From: Bacillus sp. CH140a_4T
Lineage (GTDB): Bacteria; Bacillota; Bacilli; Bacillales; Bacillaceae_G
Assembly (NCBI RefSeq): GCF_008923725.1
Contig: NZ_WBPF01000019.1
Location: forward strand, 141,640 to 205,639
Length of the DNA: 64,000 nucleotides
Direction: 5' to 3'
The position numbers and the translations under genes were made by a program. This document shows, one piece after another, positions 17,350 to 26,490 of this stretch (position 1 is its first letter; the number at the start of each line of letters is the position of its first letter). Under the pieces are notes generated by a model, which saw only the letters and a program-made list of their open reading frames with translations, did no database searches and was not told the origin of the DNA.

Positions 17350-18549
17350 TTAATAACTTGGTATTTTCATAATTTGTGCCACACCTGAATCAATGGCTGC
17401 TTTCGCTACAGCTTCTGCAACACTTGGAACAACTCTTTTATCTAACGGATTCGGGATTACATAATTCGCATTACGTTCTTCGTCCGTAATGATGTTAGCG
17501 ATCCCATATGCTGCCGCTAATTTCATCTCTTCTGTAATATCAGTCGCGCGCACATCTAACGCACCGCGGAATATCCCTGGGAACGCCAATACATTATTTA
17601 CTTGATTCGCATAATCCGAGCGCCCGGTTCCTACTACAGCTGCCCCAGCCTCTAATGCATCCTCAGGGAAGATTTCTGGAATTGGATTCGCCATAGCAAA
17701 CACAATTGCTTTCTCATTCATCGTTTGTACAAGTTCTTTCGTTAATACGTTAGGAGCAGATACGCCAATAAAAATATCCGCTTGATGAATTGCTTCTTTT
17801 AACGTTCCACGCACATATTCTCGATTTGTCTTTTTTGAAACTTCAATTTGCGCTTCGTTCATCCATGATTCACCTTCACAAACAATACCTTCTAAGCTAA
17901 CTAACGTAATGTGCTTTGCACCAGCCTTTAATAATAAATTTCCAATTGCAATTCCTGCCGAACCCGCACCGTTAATAACAATTTTCACATTATCCATTTG
18001 TTTGCTAACAACTTTTAATGCATTAATAACAGCTGCTAATACGACAATAGCTGTTCCATGTTGATCATCATGGAATATAGGAATATTTGTTTCTGCTTTT
18101 AATCGCTTTTCAATTTCAAAACAACGTGGTGCTGCAATATCTTCTAAGTTAATTCCTGCAAACGTAGGCTCTAAATTCTTCACAAGGGTAACGATTTCAT
18201 CCACATCAGTCGTACCTAAACATAACGGGAAAGCATCTACATTCGCAAATTTCTTAAATAAAATACTCTTCCCTTCCATAACAGGCATAGCTGCTTTCGG
18301 TCCAATATTCCCTAAGCCAAGTACCGCTGTTCCATCTGAGACAACTGCCACCATATTACCGCGTGCTGTATAGTCATACACTGTTTCTTCATCTGCTGCA
18401 ATTGCTTTGCAAGATTCCGCTACACCTGGTGTATATGTCAGGCTTAAATCATCCGCTGAATTTACTTCTACTTTACTTGTAATTTCAATTTTCCCTACTA
18501 ATTCTTTATGCAATAACAATGATCTTTCATTAATTTGATTTTCTAACAT
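17350..18549 (-). CDS. malic enzyme (NAD(P)-dependent, short form)
   Basis: This 399-residue protein belongs to the short bacterial malic enzymes, which decarboxylate malate to pyruvate. The N-terminal domain has LTYTPGVAESCKAI and VSDGTAVLGLGNIGP; the metal site is in FHDDQHGTAIV; the Rossmann loop is INGAGSAGIAIGNLL. Cofactor preference is not clear. The gene lies 59 bp downstream of the 2-hydroxycarboxylate transporter gene with only a hairpin between them, so uptake and first catabolic step are co-transcribed. Confidence 0.93.
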   Translation of the reverse strand: MLENQINERSLLLHKELVGKIEITSKVEVNSADDLSLTYTPGVAESCKAIAADEETVYDYTARGNMVAVVSDGTAVLGLGNIGPKAAMPVMEGKSILFKKFANVDAFPLCLGTTDVDEIVTLVKNLEPTFAGINLEDIAAPRCFEIEKRLKAETNIPIFHDDQHGTAIVVLAAVINALKVVSKQMDNVKIVINGAGSAGIAIGNLLLKAGAKHITLVSLEGIVCEGESWMNEAQIEVSKKTNREYVRGTLKEAIHQADIFIGVSAPNVLTKELVQTMNEKAIVFAMANPIPEIFPEDALEAGAAVVGTGRSDYANQVNNVLAFPGIFRGALDVRATDITEEMKLAAAYGIANIITDEERNANYVIPNPLDKRVVPSVAEAVAKAAIDSGVAQIMKIPSY

Positions 18550-18572
18550 ACTTATAATCTCCCCTTAATTTG

Positions 18573-18604
18573 ACAAGCTAGCTATATGAATATAGCTAGC
18601 TTGT
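18573..18604 (-). promoter_or_regulatory. perfect intercistronic hairpin, transporter / malic enzyme
   Basis: ACAAGCTAGCTATA (18573-18586) pairs with TATAGCTAGCTTGT (18591-18604) around a 4-base loop. No T-run follows, so it is probably an mRNA processing or stability element. Confidence 0.55.
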
Positions 18605-18608
18605 TTGA

Positions 18609-19955
18609 TCATGAAAACATTTTCAATAAAATTGTCGCTGTTACAACCATTGCTGCCCCGCCTAAACGTGTTGAAATTTGCGCAAACGGCATTAATTCCA
18701 TACGATTTGAAGCCGATAAAATAGCAACATCTCCAGTTCCACCTAAACCACTATGACATCCCGTTACAATTGCTGATTCAACTGGATACATTTTCATCAC
18801 TTTCCCTACAAGAAAACCTGATGCTACCATTGTAAGAACAACTGATGCGCACACAACAACATATCCGACCGAAAGAACTGCTGCTACATCTTTTAGCGGG
18901 ATATATAGCAATCCTAATCCAACCATTAACGGCCAAGTTAAATTCTTTGAAATAAATTTATATAAATGGAATGCTCCTTGCTCCATTTTTGCTGGCATTA
19001 ATTTAAAGTATTTCACAAGTGCTGCTGAGAAAATCATAATGATTGCCCCAGGAATACCGATGAACTTAGAAGCAAATCCTCCGAAGATGAAGAACGTACA
19101 TGCAATTAATAAACCTGCTCCCATTAATGAGAAGTCAATTGGCTTCTCTGTATTTTGTTCTTTTAATAACTCTGCTTGATTGTCTGTTTTCACTAATACA
19201 CCGTTACCACTAAGCTCCGGTTTCTTCTCACCTAAACGCTTCATATACCCTGCACTCACGATTGCGAACATGTTTCCAATAATAGCCGCTGGAATAAGCT
19301 GTGATACAAACGTTGCTGATGATTCATTTAAAATATCACTATAAGCTAGCGACAATGGTAAAATCCCTTCCCCGATACCACCACTCACAATTGGTACGAT
19401 GATAAAGAAGAATGTTTGCTTCATTTCAAATCCAAATAGTGAACCGACCAATAATCCTACTGCTACCGAAGCTAACGTCCCTACTACTAAAGGTATAAAC
19501 ATACGAACGAAACCTTGTACTAACACTTTACGATTCATTCCTAAAATACTTCCGACTACTAAACAAGAAATATATAAATATAAAAAGTTCGATTTTTTCA
19601 TTAACATAGTCGCAGCTTCCATTGAAGCTGGATTCATCCAGTTAAAAAATACAAGTAATGATGGAATAAATAACGAAAGAATTGCTGGACCACCGATATT
19701 TTTTAAGATTGGAATTCTCATCCCAATGTCGCCTAAGAAAATACCCATGATCATAATAACCGCAAATCCACCAATCATATCTGCTGGTAATTTATTATAT
19801 ACAGATGCTCCATAAATAATAGCAGCCAATACTACATATAACGGTAAAGGTATAACACCGATTTTCACATTCATCATTTTAGAAGCGAAAGATTCTCTTT
19901 GTACTTCATTTCCTCCAGAAAATGATACCGCTTCCACATTCTTTTGAATTCCCAT
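18609..19955 (-). CDS. 2-hydroxycarboxylate (malate/citrate) cation symporter
   Basis: The 448-residue membrane protein has about eleven hydrophobic segments and both family signature loops, GGIGEG (in VSGGIGEGILPLSLAYS) and GGTGD (in CHSGLGGTGDVAILSASNRMELMPFAQISTRLGGA). These re-entrant loops define the 2HCT family, which includes the Na+/malate symporter MaeN and CimH. The ATG follows AAGGGGG. The malic enzyme downstream and MalK/MalR-type sensors upstream favour malate as a substrate. A terminator separates it from the regulator gene, so it has its own promoter, next to a cre-like site. Confidence 0.92.
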   Translation of the reverse strand: MGIQKNVEAVSFSGGNEVQRESFASKMMNVKIGVIPLPLYVVLAAIIYGASVYNKLPADMIGGFAVIMIMGIFLGDIGMRIPILKNIGGPAILSLFIPSLLVFFNWMNPASMEAATMLMKKSNFLYLYISCLVVGSILGMNRKVLVQGFVRMFIPLVVGTLASVAVGLLVGSLFGFEMKQTFFFIIVPIVSGGIGEGILPLSLAYSDILNESSATFVSQLIPAAIIGNMFAIVSAGYMKRLGEKKPELSGNGVLVKTDNQAELLKEQNTEKPIDFSLMGAGLLIACTFFIFGGFASKFIGIPGAIIMIFSAALVKYFKLMPAKMEQGAFHLYKFISKNLTWPLMVGLGLLYIPLKDVAAVLSVGYVVVCASVVLTMVASGFLVGKVMKMYPVESAIVTGCHSGLGGTGDVAILSASNRMELMPFAQISTRLGGAAMVVTATILLKMFS

Positions 19956-19986
19956 ATGGCACCCCCTTGTTTTCTTAATAACAATA

Positions 19987-20000
19987 TTAAAACGCTTTCA
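19987..20000. promoter_or_regulatory. cre-like site at the malate transporter promoter
   Basis: Read on the minus strand, TGAAAGCGTTTTAA fits the cre consensus with one mismatch. It lies 32 bp before the transporter start codon. Confidence 0.45.
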
Positions 20001-20043
20001 ATAGTAAAAATAGTTTTTGTAAGTTTTGTAATTGATTTTGTAA

Positions 20044-20083
20044 TTAAAAAAAGTATAAGCGACTTATTATAAGTCGCTTATAC
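20044..20083 (-). terminator. terminator of the malK-malR operon
   Basis: GTATAAGCGACTTA pairs with TAAGTCGCTTATAC, followed on the minus strand by seven Ts. The stem overlaps the malR stop codon. Confidence 0.9.
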
Positions 20084-20785
20084 GTAAAACTCTATTTTAT
20101 TTTGGTCAATACATCTTAATTTACTCACTGGTCTTCCTACATGTTGATATACCATTTCGTTTTCTAATACTCCAATTTCAGTTAAAAACATTACATACTT
20201 TCGAATAGAAACCCTTGAAACACCAACTAATTGCGCCATTTCCTCTGTTGTAAATGCTCGTCCATTCAGCGACTCGATCTTCTGCCAAATTAATCTCAAC
20301 GTTTGCTTCGTTAATCCTTTCGGAAGCTCTTTAGTGACAGTAGACTCTCTTTTTTCTTTTTGCAAAATTAACGAATCTAATTCTGATTGACTAATTTTTT
20401 GTTGTTCTTTCATGAAAGTAAGCTTTTCTCGATATATAGTTAACGCCTTTTTAAATCGTTCAAATGTAAATGGTTTAATTAAATAATCTACTACACCATA
20501 TTGTAATGCTTTTTTAATACTCCCCATATCATGTACAGCTGAAATCATCATAATATCGATTTCTTTTTCTTGGTTCCGAATATACATTAAAAGCTCAAAT
20601 CCAGTCTCTTCAGGCATAAAAATATCAAGTAATACTAAATCTACTCGTAATCCCTCTAATACTTCTATCGCTTCTTTAACGGAGTTAACTGCTTGAACAA
20701 ATTCAAATCCTCCTACTTGCTCTAAATAATGCGTATTTAACATTGCTACCATCGGGTCATCTTCTACAATTAAAACTTTAATCAT
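20078..20785 (-). CDS. malR: response regulator, MalR/CitT type
   Basis: The 235-residue protein has a receiver domain (about 1-120; VEDD, LLDIFMP with the acceptor aspartate, and IKPF) and a C-terminal helix-turn-helix (about 165-225) with FTTEEMAQLVGVSRVSIRKYV. This is the architecture of B. subtilis MalR (YufM). The start overlaps the kinase stop by 4 bp, so they are translationally coupled. The neighbouring malate transporter and malic enzyme genes are the expected targets. The naming rests on context plus domain layout. Confidence 0.85.
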   Translation of the reverse strand: MIKVLIVEDDPMVAMLNTHYLEQVGGFEFVQAVNSVKEAIEVLEGLRVDLVLLDIFMPEETGFELLMYIRNQEKEIDIMMISAVHDMGSIKKALQYGVVDYLIKPFTFERFKKALTIYREKLTFMKEQQKISQSELDSLILQKEKRESTVTKELPKGLTKQTLRLIWQKIESLNGRAFTTEEMAQLVGVSRVSIRKYVMFLTEIGVLENEMVYQHVGRPVSKLRCIDQNKIEFYV

Positions 20786-22386
20786 ATTTGCCTCTCATCC
20801 CTACCTTTAGGTATTTCAATTGTTATCGTTGTTCCCTTTCCTACTAATGAATGCACATAAATTTCCCCATTTATTCGCTGTATACTTTCTTTTACAAGAT
20901 ACAAACCATAACCACGGTTATCTCCCTTTGTGGAATAACCTTTCGTAAATAATGCCCCTATTTCTTCTTCTGGTATACCTTTCCCCGTATCTTGTACTGT
21001 AATGATTAATGTATCCCCATATTGTATCTCAAGTTCAACTTGCTTCTTTTCACAATTCGTCACTGCCTCTAATGCATTATCAATTAAATTTCCGACAATC
21101 GTAATTAGTTCATGAATAATACTTTCATCATCTATTTCCGGCATGTAAGAATCTTCACTTATGATTAATTTTATATTTTTTTCTCTAGCATAGCTAAGTT
21201 TCCCAAGTAAAAAACCAGCAAATACGGGACTTTTTATTCTCTCCATAATCCCACCAATTTCATATTGATGCTCTGATACCATACCACTTATATACTTCTG
21301 TAATTCTTCATACTGCTTCATGTGTGTAAGACCTAATACGACATGCATTTTATTCATAAATTCATGAGATTGTGCCCGTAATGCTTCCGCATATAGTCTA
21401 ATACCAGTTAATTCTTCTGCTAATTTTCTAATCTCTGTTTTATCACGAAATGTTGCAATCGCACCAACTATTTCTCCTTTTACATATAAAGGAACACGAT
21501 TCGTCACAATCGTAATTCCATAAATATTTTGTTCTTCGTTTAATTGTACCTCTCCCGTTTGTAATACTTCTTTTATACGTGAATTAGGCATATACAACTC
21601 AACATCTTTACCGATAAAATCTTCTTCAAGACCACTTTTCTTAAATAATCGTTTTGCCTCATGATTTATTAAAGTTACATTGGCCTCTTTATCTACAGCA
21701 ATAATACCTTCTTTTACAGATTGTAGCATCGTATTTCTTTCTTCAAGAATTTTCGCTATCCTGTGAGGTTCAAGACCGAATAAACTTTTCTTTATATGTC
21801 TAGCTAGCAATATTGCTCCTATAATTCCGACTAGTACTCCAACTCCAACTCCAATATAAATGATATGTCTACTTTCCTTAACTCTCTCTTTTACATTATC
21901 TGCTGAAATACCAACGGCCACCGCTCCAAGTTGTTCACCTGTTTGAGAAAATACAGGTACAAACACTCGCATTGAAATACCTAAAGTTCCTTCTGCCAGC
22001 GATACATGTTCCTTTCCTTTCAATGCAGGCCCTTCATCCCCCCCAATAAAATGATGACCTATTTTTTGGGGATTTGGATGTGATTTTCTTATTCCATTCA
22101 TGTCCATAACTACAATAAATTGAACACCTGTGTTTTTTAATATTCTATTTGTATACGTTTGGATTGCAGAAGTATCTGCTTTCCCAGTCAAACCATCGAT
22201 TACAATCGAATCATTCGCCACAATGTGTGCAATTGTTTTTGCTTTCTCTGCTTGGCTATCCTCCGTCGTCCGTTCTACATTATGACTAATTAATATATCT
22301 GTCACAAGTAAAGAAAAAATCACAACTGTACAAACTAACAATGTAATCGTTTTCCATAAATTCCATAGTCTTTTCCTTTTTTTCAT
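20782..22386 (-). CDS. malK: sensor histidine kinase, MalK/CitA type
   Basis: From the ATG at 22386 the 534-residue protein has TM1 (about 10-30), a periplasmic-type PAS/PDC sensor (about 35-160) with the family marks GIRKSHPNPQKIGHHFIGGDEG and ISMRVFVPVF, TM2 (about 170-190), a cytoplasmic PAS domain (about 205-310), a short DHp with RAQSHEFMNKMHVVLGL, and an ATPase domain (DTGKGIPEEEIG, GYGLYLVKE). CitA/DctS/MalK kinases sense external C4-dicarboxylates or citrate. Upstream codons to 22446 overlap a terminator and are unlikely to be used. Confidence 0.87.
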   Translation of the reverse strand: MKKRKRLWNLWKTITLLVCTVVIFSLLVTDILISHNVERTTEDSQAEKAKTIAHIVANDSIVIDGLTGKADTSAIQTYTNRILKNTGVQFIVVMDMNGIRKSHPNPQKIGHHFIGGDEGPALKGKEHVSLAEGTLGISMRVFVPVFSQTGEQLGAVAVGISADNVKERVKESRHIIYIGVGVGVLVGIIGAILLARHIKKSLFGLEPHRIAKILEERNTMLQSVKEGIIAVDKEANVTLINHEAKRLFKKSGLEEDFIGKDVELYMPNSRIKEVLQTGEVQLNEEQNIYGITIVTNRVPLYVKGEIVGAIATFRDKTEIRKLAEELTGIRLYAEALRAQSHEFMNKMHVVLGLTHMKQYEELQKYISGMVSEHQYEIGGIMERIKSPVFAGFLLGKLSYAREKNIKLIISEDSYMPEIDDESIIHELITIVGNLIDNALEAVTNCEKKQVELEIQYGDTLIITVQDTGKGIPEEEIGALFTKGYSTKGDNRGYGLYLVKESIQRINGEIYVHSLVGKGTTITIEIPKGRDERQI

Positions 22387-22414
22387 CCCGTAAATGACTC
22401 CCCTAATTACTGAA

Positions 22415-22455
22415 TAGAAAAATAAGTAAGGTGATATTATTTTCACCTTACTTAT
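22415..22455 (-). terminator. terminator of the first chemoreceptor gene
   Basis: ATAAGTAAGGTGA pairs with TCACCTTACTTAT and is followed on the minus strand by TTTTTC. The kinase gene begins about 30 bp later. Confidence 0.88.
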
Positions 22456-22464
22456 CTGCTGTTA

Positions 22465-24447
22465 TTATACTTTAAATTTACTAGTCATCGCTTGTAGTTC
22501 TTCGGCCATCTCAGCTAAATTTTGCGAAGCTGAACTAATTTCTTCCATTGAATTCATTTGTTCTTCTGTTGAAGCAGCAACACTTTGCATACTAGCTGTA
22601 TTTTCTTCTGCAGCCGCTGCAATTTCATCAATAGCATTTGTCACTTCATTTGCATCTCCAGCAATTCTCTTCGTTGTTTCCACCATTTGATTCACTTGAG
22701 AAACAATATGTGTAGTAGAACTTAAAATTTCCGTAAAACTTACTTTCGTTTTTGTTACAACATCAAGGCCTTGTTGAACTTCCCCATTCACATTATCCAT
22801 CGCCTTAACAGTATGTTCAATATCAGCCTTAATTTCTGCAATTAAATTCGCGATCTCTCCAGATGATTCTCCTGATTGCTCCGCTAATTTCCTAACCTCA
22901 TCTGCTACAATAGCAAACCCTCGGCCCTGTTCACCTGCTCTTGCTGCTTCAATAGCCGCATTTAAAGCTAATAAGTTCGTTTGAGTAGCGATGTTTTGAA
23001 TTGCTTCAGAAATAGCTCCTACCTGCTTTGATTTCTCATCAAGAAGTTTAATAATAGCGTCTGACTCTGATACCGATCTAGAAATAGACTGCATTTGTTT
23101 TGCTGTTTGTTCAACCAATTCTTCCCCTTCTTCAGCTCTTTCCCTCGCATGTAATGAGGAGATAGAAATTGATTCCGCGCTTCCATTTACATCTTGAATT
23201 GCTGTATTTACTTGTTGTAATGTAGCCGCACCTTCTTCAACACCTTGACTTTGTGATTCAGCCCCACCTGATACTTGTTCCATTGCAATTGTAATTTGAT
23301 CTGTCGCATCATTTGCTTGCTGTACGCTCGCTGTTAACTCTTCAGCCGATGCAGCGACATGTTCTGCTGAAAAACTAATTTGAGTAATCACATCTTGTAA
23401 AGAGGCAGACATTTCATTAAATGACTTCCCTAATTTCCCTATATCATCATTGGAATGGATTATAATTTTCTCTGTCAAATCTCCCTTACTAATTTTATGT
23501 GCCGAGTCAGCTATTTTTCTTAATGGTCTTGTAATAGACTTTGTAATGAAATAAATTAATACACTACCAAATACAATAGCGATAGCAATGACAATCAAGG
23601 TCTTATAAAACACTGGATTCGCAGCTTGGTTAATTTCTTCGTCGAACATAACTCCAACTACTTTCCATCCTGTTTTCTCATTTGTTGCAAAGATTAAATT
23701 CTTTTTATCACCTTGTTCTGTATAAGACACATTTCCTTGTTTTTCTTCATAAATTGGTTTAATCCACGGATCAGTAACTTTTGCACCTGGTTTTCTAGAT
23801 GGATGACTAACAATTTGCTTATTTTGATCTAGAATAACTGCATAACCTTTTTCACCAATGTTAATCATTTTGGAAATTTTTAAGATGTTATCTAAATTTA
23901 AGTTAATTCCTATAACACCTTTACCATCTTTTACTTCTTTAGCAATTGTCACTACCATATTTTTAGTAGATGCTGATTGATATGGTGCAGTAACAATTAC
24001 TTTCCCTTTATTTTCATGTGCTTCTTTATACCAAGATCTATCTGTTGGATTATACCCATCAGCCATTTGGATAAATGGTTCTCTTATAAACTTTCCCGTC
24101 TGCGTTCCAATATAAATACCTTCTACTTCTGGATGAAGTTTTATATATTGCGCTAACTTCGTTCTTACTATTTCTTCTTGTCCGTTTGGATATGTATCCT
24201 CTGTTAAGACGTCTGCAAAGTACGCCGCATCAACAAATTTCTCTTCTATATTTTGAGAAATAACAGTATTTAAAACAGTAATATTTTCCTTTGCTTTACT
24301 TGTAATTTGTTGTTCAAAATTTGTTTTGGCAGTTTGATATGAAACAACACCGATAATAAGTCCTGGTATAGTTAAAATAAGAAAAAATGAAATGATTAAT
24401 TTTTTCTTGATACTCATACATTTAACCCAGTTAAATATTTTTTGCAT
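22465..24447 (-). CDS. methyl-accepting chemotaxis protein, dCache type (1)
   Basis: The 660-residue receptor has TM1 (about 15-35), a double-Cache sensor (about 40-275), TM2 (about 280-302), HAMP (about 303-355), and a long signalling domain with the invariant hairpin tip [45 protein letters not shown] in its usual place. The sensor carries R137-x-W139-Y140 and Y156 of the amino-acid-binding Cache signature, but the expected aspartate is N182. The ATG follows GGAGG. It is a single-gene unit upstream of malKR. Confidence 0.94.
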   Translation of the reverse strand: MQKIFNWVKCMSIKKKLIISFFLILTIPGLIIGVVSYQTAKTNFEQQITSKAKENITVLNTVISQNIEEKFVDAAYFADVLTEDTYPNGQEEIVRTKLAQYIKLHPEVEGIYIGTQTGKFIREPFIQMADGYNPTDRSWYKEAHENKGKVIVTAPYQSASTKNMVVTIAKEVKDGKGVIGINLNLDNILKISKMINIGEKGYAVILDQNKQIVSHPSRKPGAKVTDPWIKPIYEEKQGNVSYTEQGDKKNLIFATNEKTGWKVVGVMFDEEINQAANPVFYKTLIVIAIAIVFGSVLIYFITKSITRPLRKIADSAHKISKGDLTEKIIIHSNDDIGKLGKSFNEMSASLQDVITQISFSAEHVAASAEELTASVQQANDATDQITIAMEQVSGGAESQSQGVEEGAATLQQVNTAIQDVNGSAESISISSLHARERAEEGEELVEQTAKQMQSISRSVSESDAIIKLLDEKSKQVGAISEAIQNIATQTNLLALNAAIEAARAGEQGRGFAIVADEVRKLAEQSGESSGEIANLIAEIKADIEHTVKAMDNVNGEVQQGLDVVTKTKVSFTEILSSTTHIVSQVNQMVETTKRIAGDANEVTNAIDEIAAAAEENTASMQSVAASTEEQMNSMEEISSASQNLAEMAEELQAMTSKFKV

Positions 24448-24594
24448 AATAAGCCTCCTTTATGTAATGTGAATACTTGTGTAATTTTATACAATTAACA
24501 TATATAAAACAATATATAATGATAACATGTAATTTTTTTGTCAATTATGCATTTTTACATATTCACTACTTCTAAAGATTTAATCATAAAAAAC

Positions 24595-24633
24595 AAGAGA
24601 ACTTCAGCTTATATAATAAGCTGAAGTTCTCTT
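24595..24633 (-). terminator. terminator of the C39-like protease gene
   Basis: A stem of about 18 bp (AAGAGAACTTCAGCTTAT and its complement) is followed on the minus strand by GTTTTTT. The 250-bp gap around it holds no gene. Confidence 0.88.
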
Positions 24634-24699
24634 ATTTCTTAACAAAAAACACCCACAAAAACTCCTCTTACAGTTCCTTACATCTATTTCCTTACTAAT

Positions 24700-25449
24700 T
24701 CATTTAGAGCTTTTCACATAACTAATTGCCTGGCTTCCCATTTGCATCCATGCCTTTTCAAAGTTTTCTCTCGGCACTTTTACATCTAGGCTATCATCGA
24801 GAGGATCCCGAATATATACAAATTCTTCATCATATCCAATCATTACAACACAATGTTCATTATACGTAATAGAAACATCTCCGCTATTTGTTTCCCATGT
24901 AGTAAATTCATCTTCATCTAATGGCGCAAATGTTGCATTCGTAATCATAACTACCGGTTGTCCTGATTTTACACTCTTATAAAGTTCTTCTATACTCTTC
25001 CCTGTTAAGTCCACAGCTTTATTAGGTAAATACTTTTTCGCTAATTGAAAAAGTGGTCCGTGATATACACCATATCCAGATTCAGAAAAGGTATAAATAT
25101 TTCCTACAAATCCTTCATTTGGATTCCCACGTACACCATCGTTCATAAAATCAACTTTCTTTATTTCATTTGCTAATTTCATCTTATCCACTGTAATGCC
25201 TGCATATTGTAACATCATCGCTAAGCTAGTCACTTCACAGCCTCTATCTAGCTCTGGTAATTGCTGAATTAAAGGTACATTCGATAAGATGACCTTTTCA
25301 TCATTATTACTAAAATCTGCTTCTTTTCCGCTTTGTATATTGAAGAATGTTAACTTCTCCACATACTTTATAATTCCATTTGTATATACATTCCATGCTG
25401 CTATAGCTAGTAATACCATACATATATACCACTTCCATCTCCGTATCAC
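24700..25449 (-). CDS. C39-like cysteine peptidase, membrane-anchored
   Basis: An N-terminal hydrophobic helix (about residues 8-24) precedes a peptidase C39-like domain. The likely catalytic cysteine is in ELDRGCEVTSLAMMLQYAG, the histidine in YNEHCVVMIGYD and the aspartate in IRDPLDD. Such proteins act outside the membrane, and most have no known substrate. The upstream GTG at 25455 is one base from AAAAGGG, so the next GTG at 25449 is a better start. It begins 14 bp after the repeat-protein gene and is probably co-transcribed with it; the repeat protein may be a partner or substrate. Confidence 0.8.
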   Translation of the reverse strand: MIRRWKWYICMVLLAIAAWNVYTNGIIKYVEKLTFFNIQSGKEADFSNNDEKVILSNVPLIQQLPELDRGCEVTSLAMMLQYAGITVDKMKLANEIKKVDFMNDGVRGNPNEGFVGNIYTFSESGYGVYHGPLFQLAKKYLPNKAVDLTGKSIEELYKSVKSGQPVVMITNATFAPLDEDEFTTWETNSGDVSITYNEHCVVMIGYDEEFVYIRDPLDDSLDVKVPRENFEKAWMQMGSQAISYVKSSK

Positions 25450-25462
25450 TCTCACGCCCTTT

Positions 25463-26287
25463 TTAGTTCGTTAAATAAGAATAAAACGCGTCAGCATCCG
25501 TACGAATCACCGGTACAAAATTGAGTTCTTTTCCTTTTTCAGGCTGATCTTTTTTTATTTTTTCGGCTAATTCTTGAACATTCATATTCGTTTTATCCAT
25601 ATTAAGCTCATCTGCCATTTGTAATACTTTTTGCTCATTAATTTCTTTTAATACTTGATATATATCTTTACCATACAAATCAATATGATATTGTTTTGCT
25701 TCTTCCTGTACTTTTTGTTCGTACACTTCTTGTGCTAACTTCTCTATCTCTTTTCCTTTTTGGGAAATACCTAACTTCCCTGCTTCCTCTCTTACTTTCG
25801 TTCCATAGATTTCTTCCTCAATATCCTCTATTTCTTTTCCATTTGTCAAAATGCCAAATTTATCCGCTTCATCGTTAATTTTAATCGTATTAATTTGATT
25901 AATTAAATTTACAATCGTTATATTCTCTATAGATATGCCTAGCTTTAACGCTTCTTGCTTCACTTTTGTTTCATAGATTTCTTCTGAAAGAGTTCCAACG
26001 TCTTTTCCTTCAATCGAAATTCCTAACTGTTCAGCTTCTCTTCCTACTTCCGTCTCATGAATTTCTTTTTCTAGCGTAATTTGTTCTTTCCCTTCCGTTT
26101 CAATACCTAGATTCTCCGCCTTTTTTTCTGTATGCACCGCATGTATCTTCCCATTATTTAATTGTTCTTTACTGCGCTGCGTGTAATTTGTCTTTCCTTG
26201 TGATGTTTCAGAAGGAGAGGCACCCCCTAATATGCTTAAGCTCATTACTCCAATAGTGAATACCGTCATCATTTTCTTTTTCAACAT
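25463..26287 (-). CDS. secreted protein with seven tandem 28-residue repeats
   Basis: After a signal peptide (about residues 1-23, ending near LGGASPS) the protein consists of seven repeats of exactly 28 residues, at about 53-80, 81-108, 109-136, 137-164, 165-192, 193-220 and 221-248. The pattern is roughly VxEEAxKLGIsxxGKeIxxLxxEIYEtK, rich in charge and predicted helical. A short tail ends FYSYLTN. No named family is recognised; the unit resembles helical repeats of other extracellular Bacillus proteins. The ATG follows GAGGGAGGAA. It is immediately upstream of the C39-like gene. Confidence 0.78.
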   Translation of the reverse strand: MLKKKMMTVFTIGVMSLSILGGASPSETSQGKTNYTQRSKEQLNNGKIHAVHTEKKAENLGIETEGKEQITLEKEIHETEVGREAEQLGISIEGKDVGTLSEEIYETKVKQEALKLGISIENITIVNLINQINTIKINDEADKFGILTNGKEIEDIEEEIYGTKVREEAGKLGISQKGKEIEKLAQEVYEQKVQEEAKQYHIDLYGKDIYQVLKEINEQKVLQMADELNMDKTNMNVQELAEKIKKDQPEKGKELNFVPVIRTDADAFYSYLTN

Positions 26288-26450
26288 TAATTCCTCCCTC
26301 TTACACTTTCTTTTCCATCATTCCCTATACATAATCGAAATAACATTATGATCGATATAATCTGCTCAAATACCTTTTTATAATCGCTTCTTCATAGGGC
26401 GAACTTTCTGTATATCATACATGTTATAAATAGTTTCTTAACTTTCCCTT

Positions 26451-26485
26451 AAAAAAAGACGACCTTGTAAAAACAAGATCGTCTT
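26451..26485 (-). terminator. terminator of the second two-component operon
   Basis: AAGACGACCTTGT pairs with ACAAGATCGTCTT (one mismatch) and is followed on the minus strand by a T-run. Confidence 0.85.
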
Positions 26486-26490
26486 CTCAC

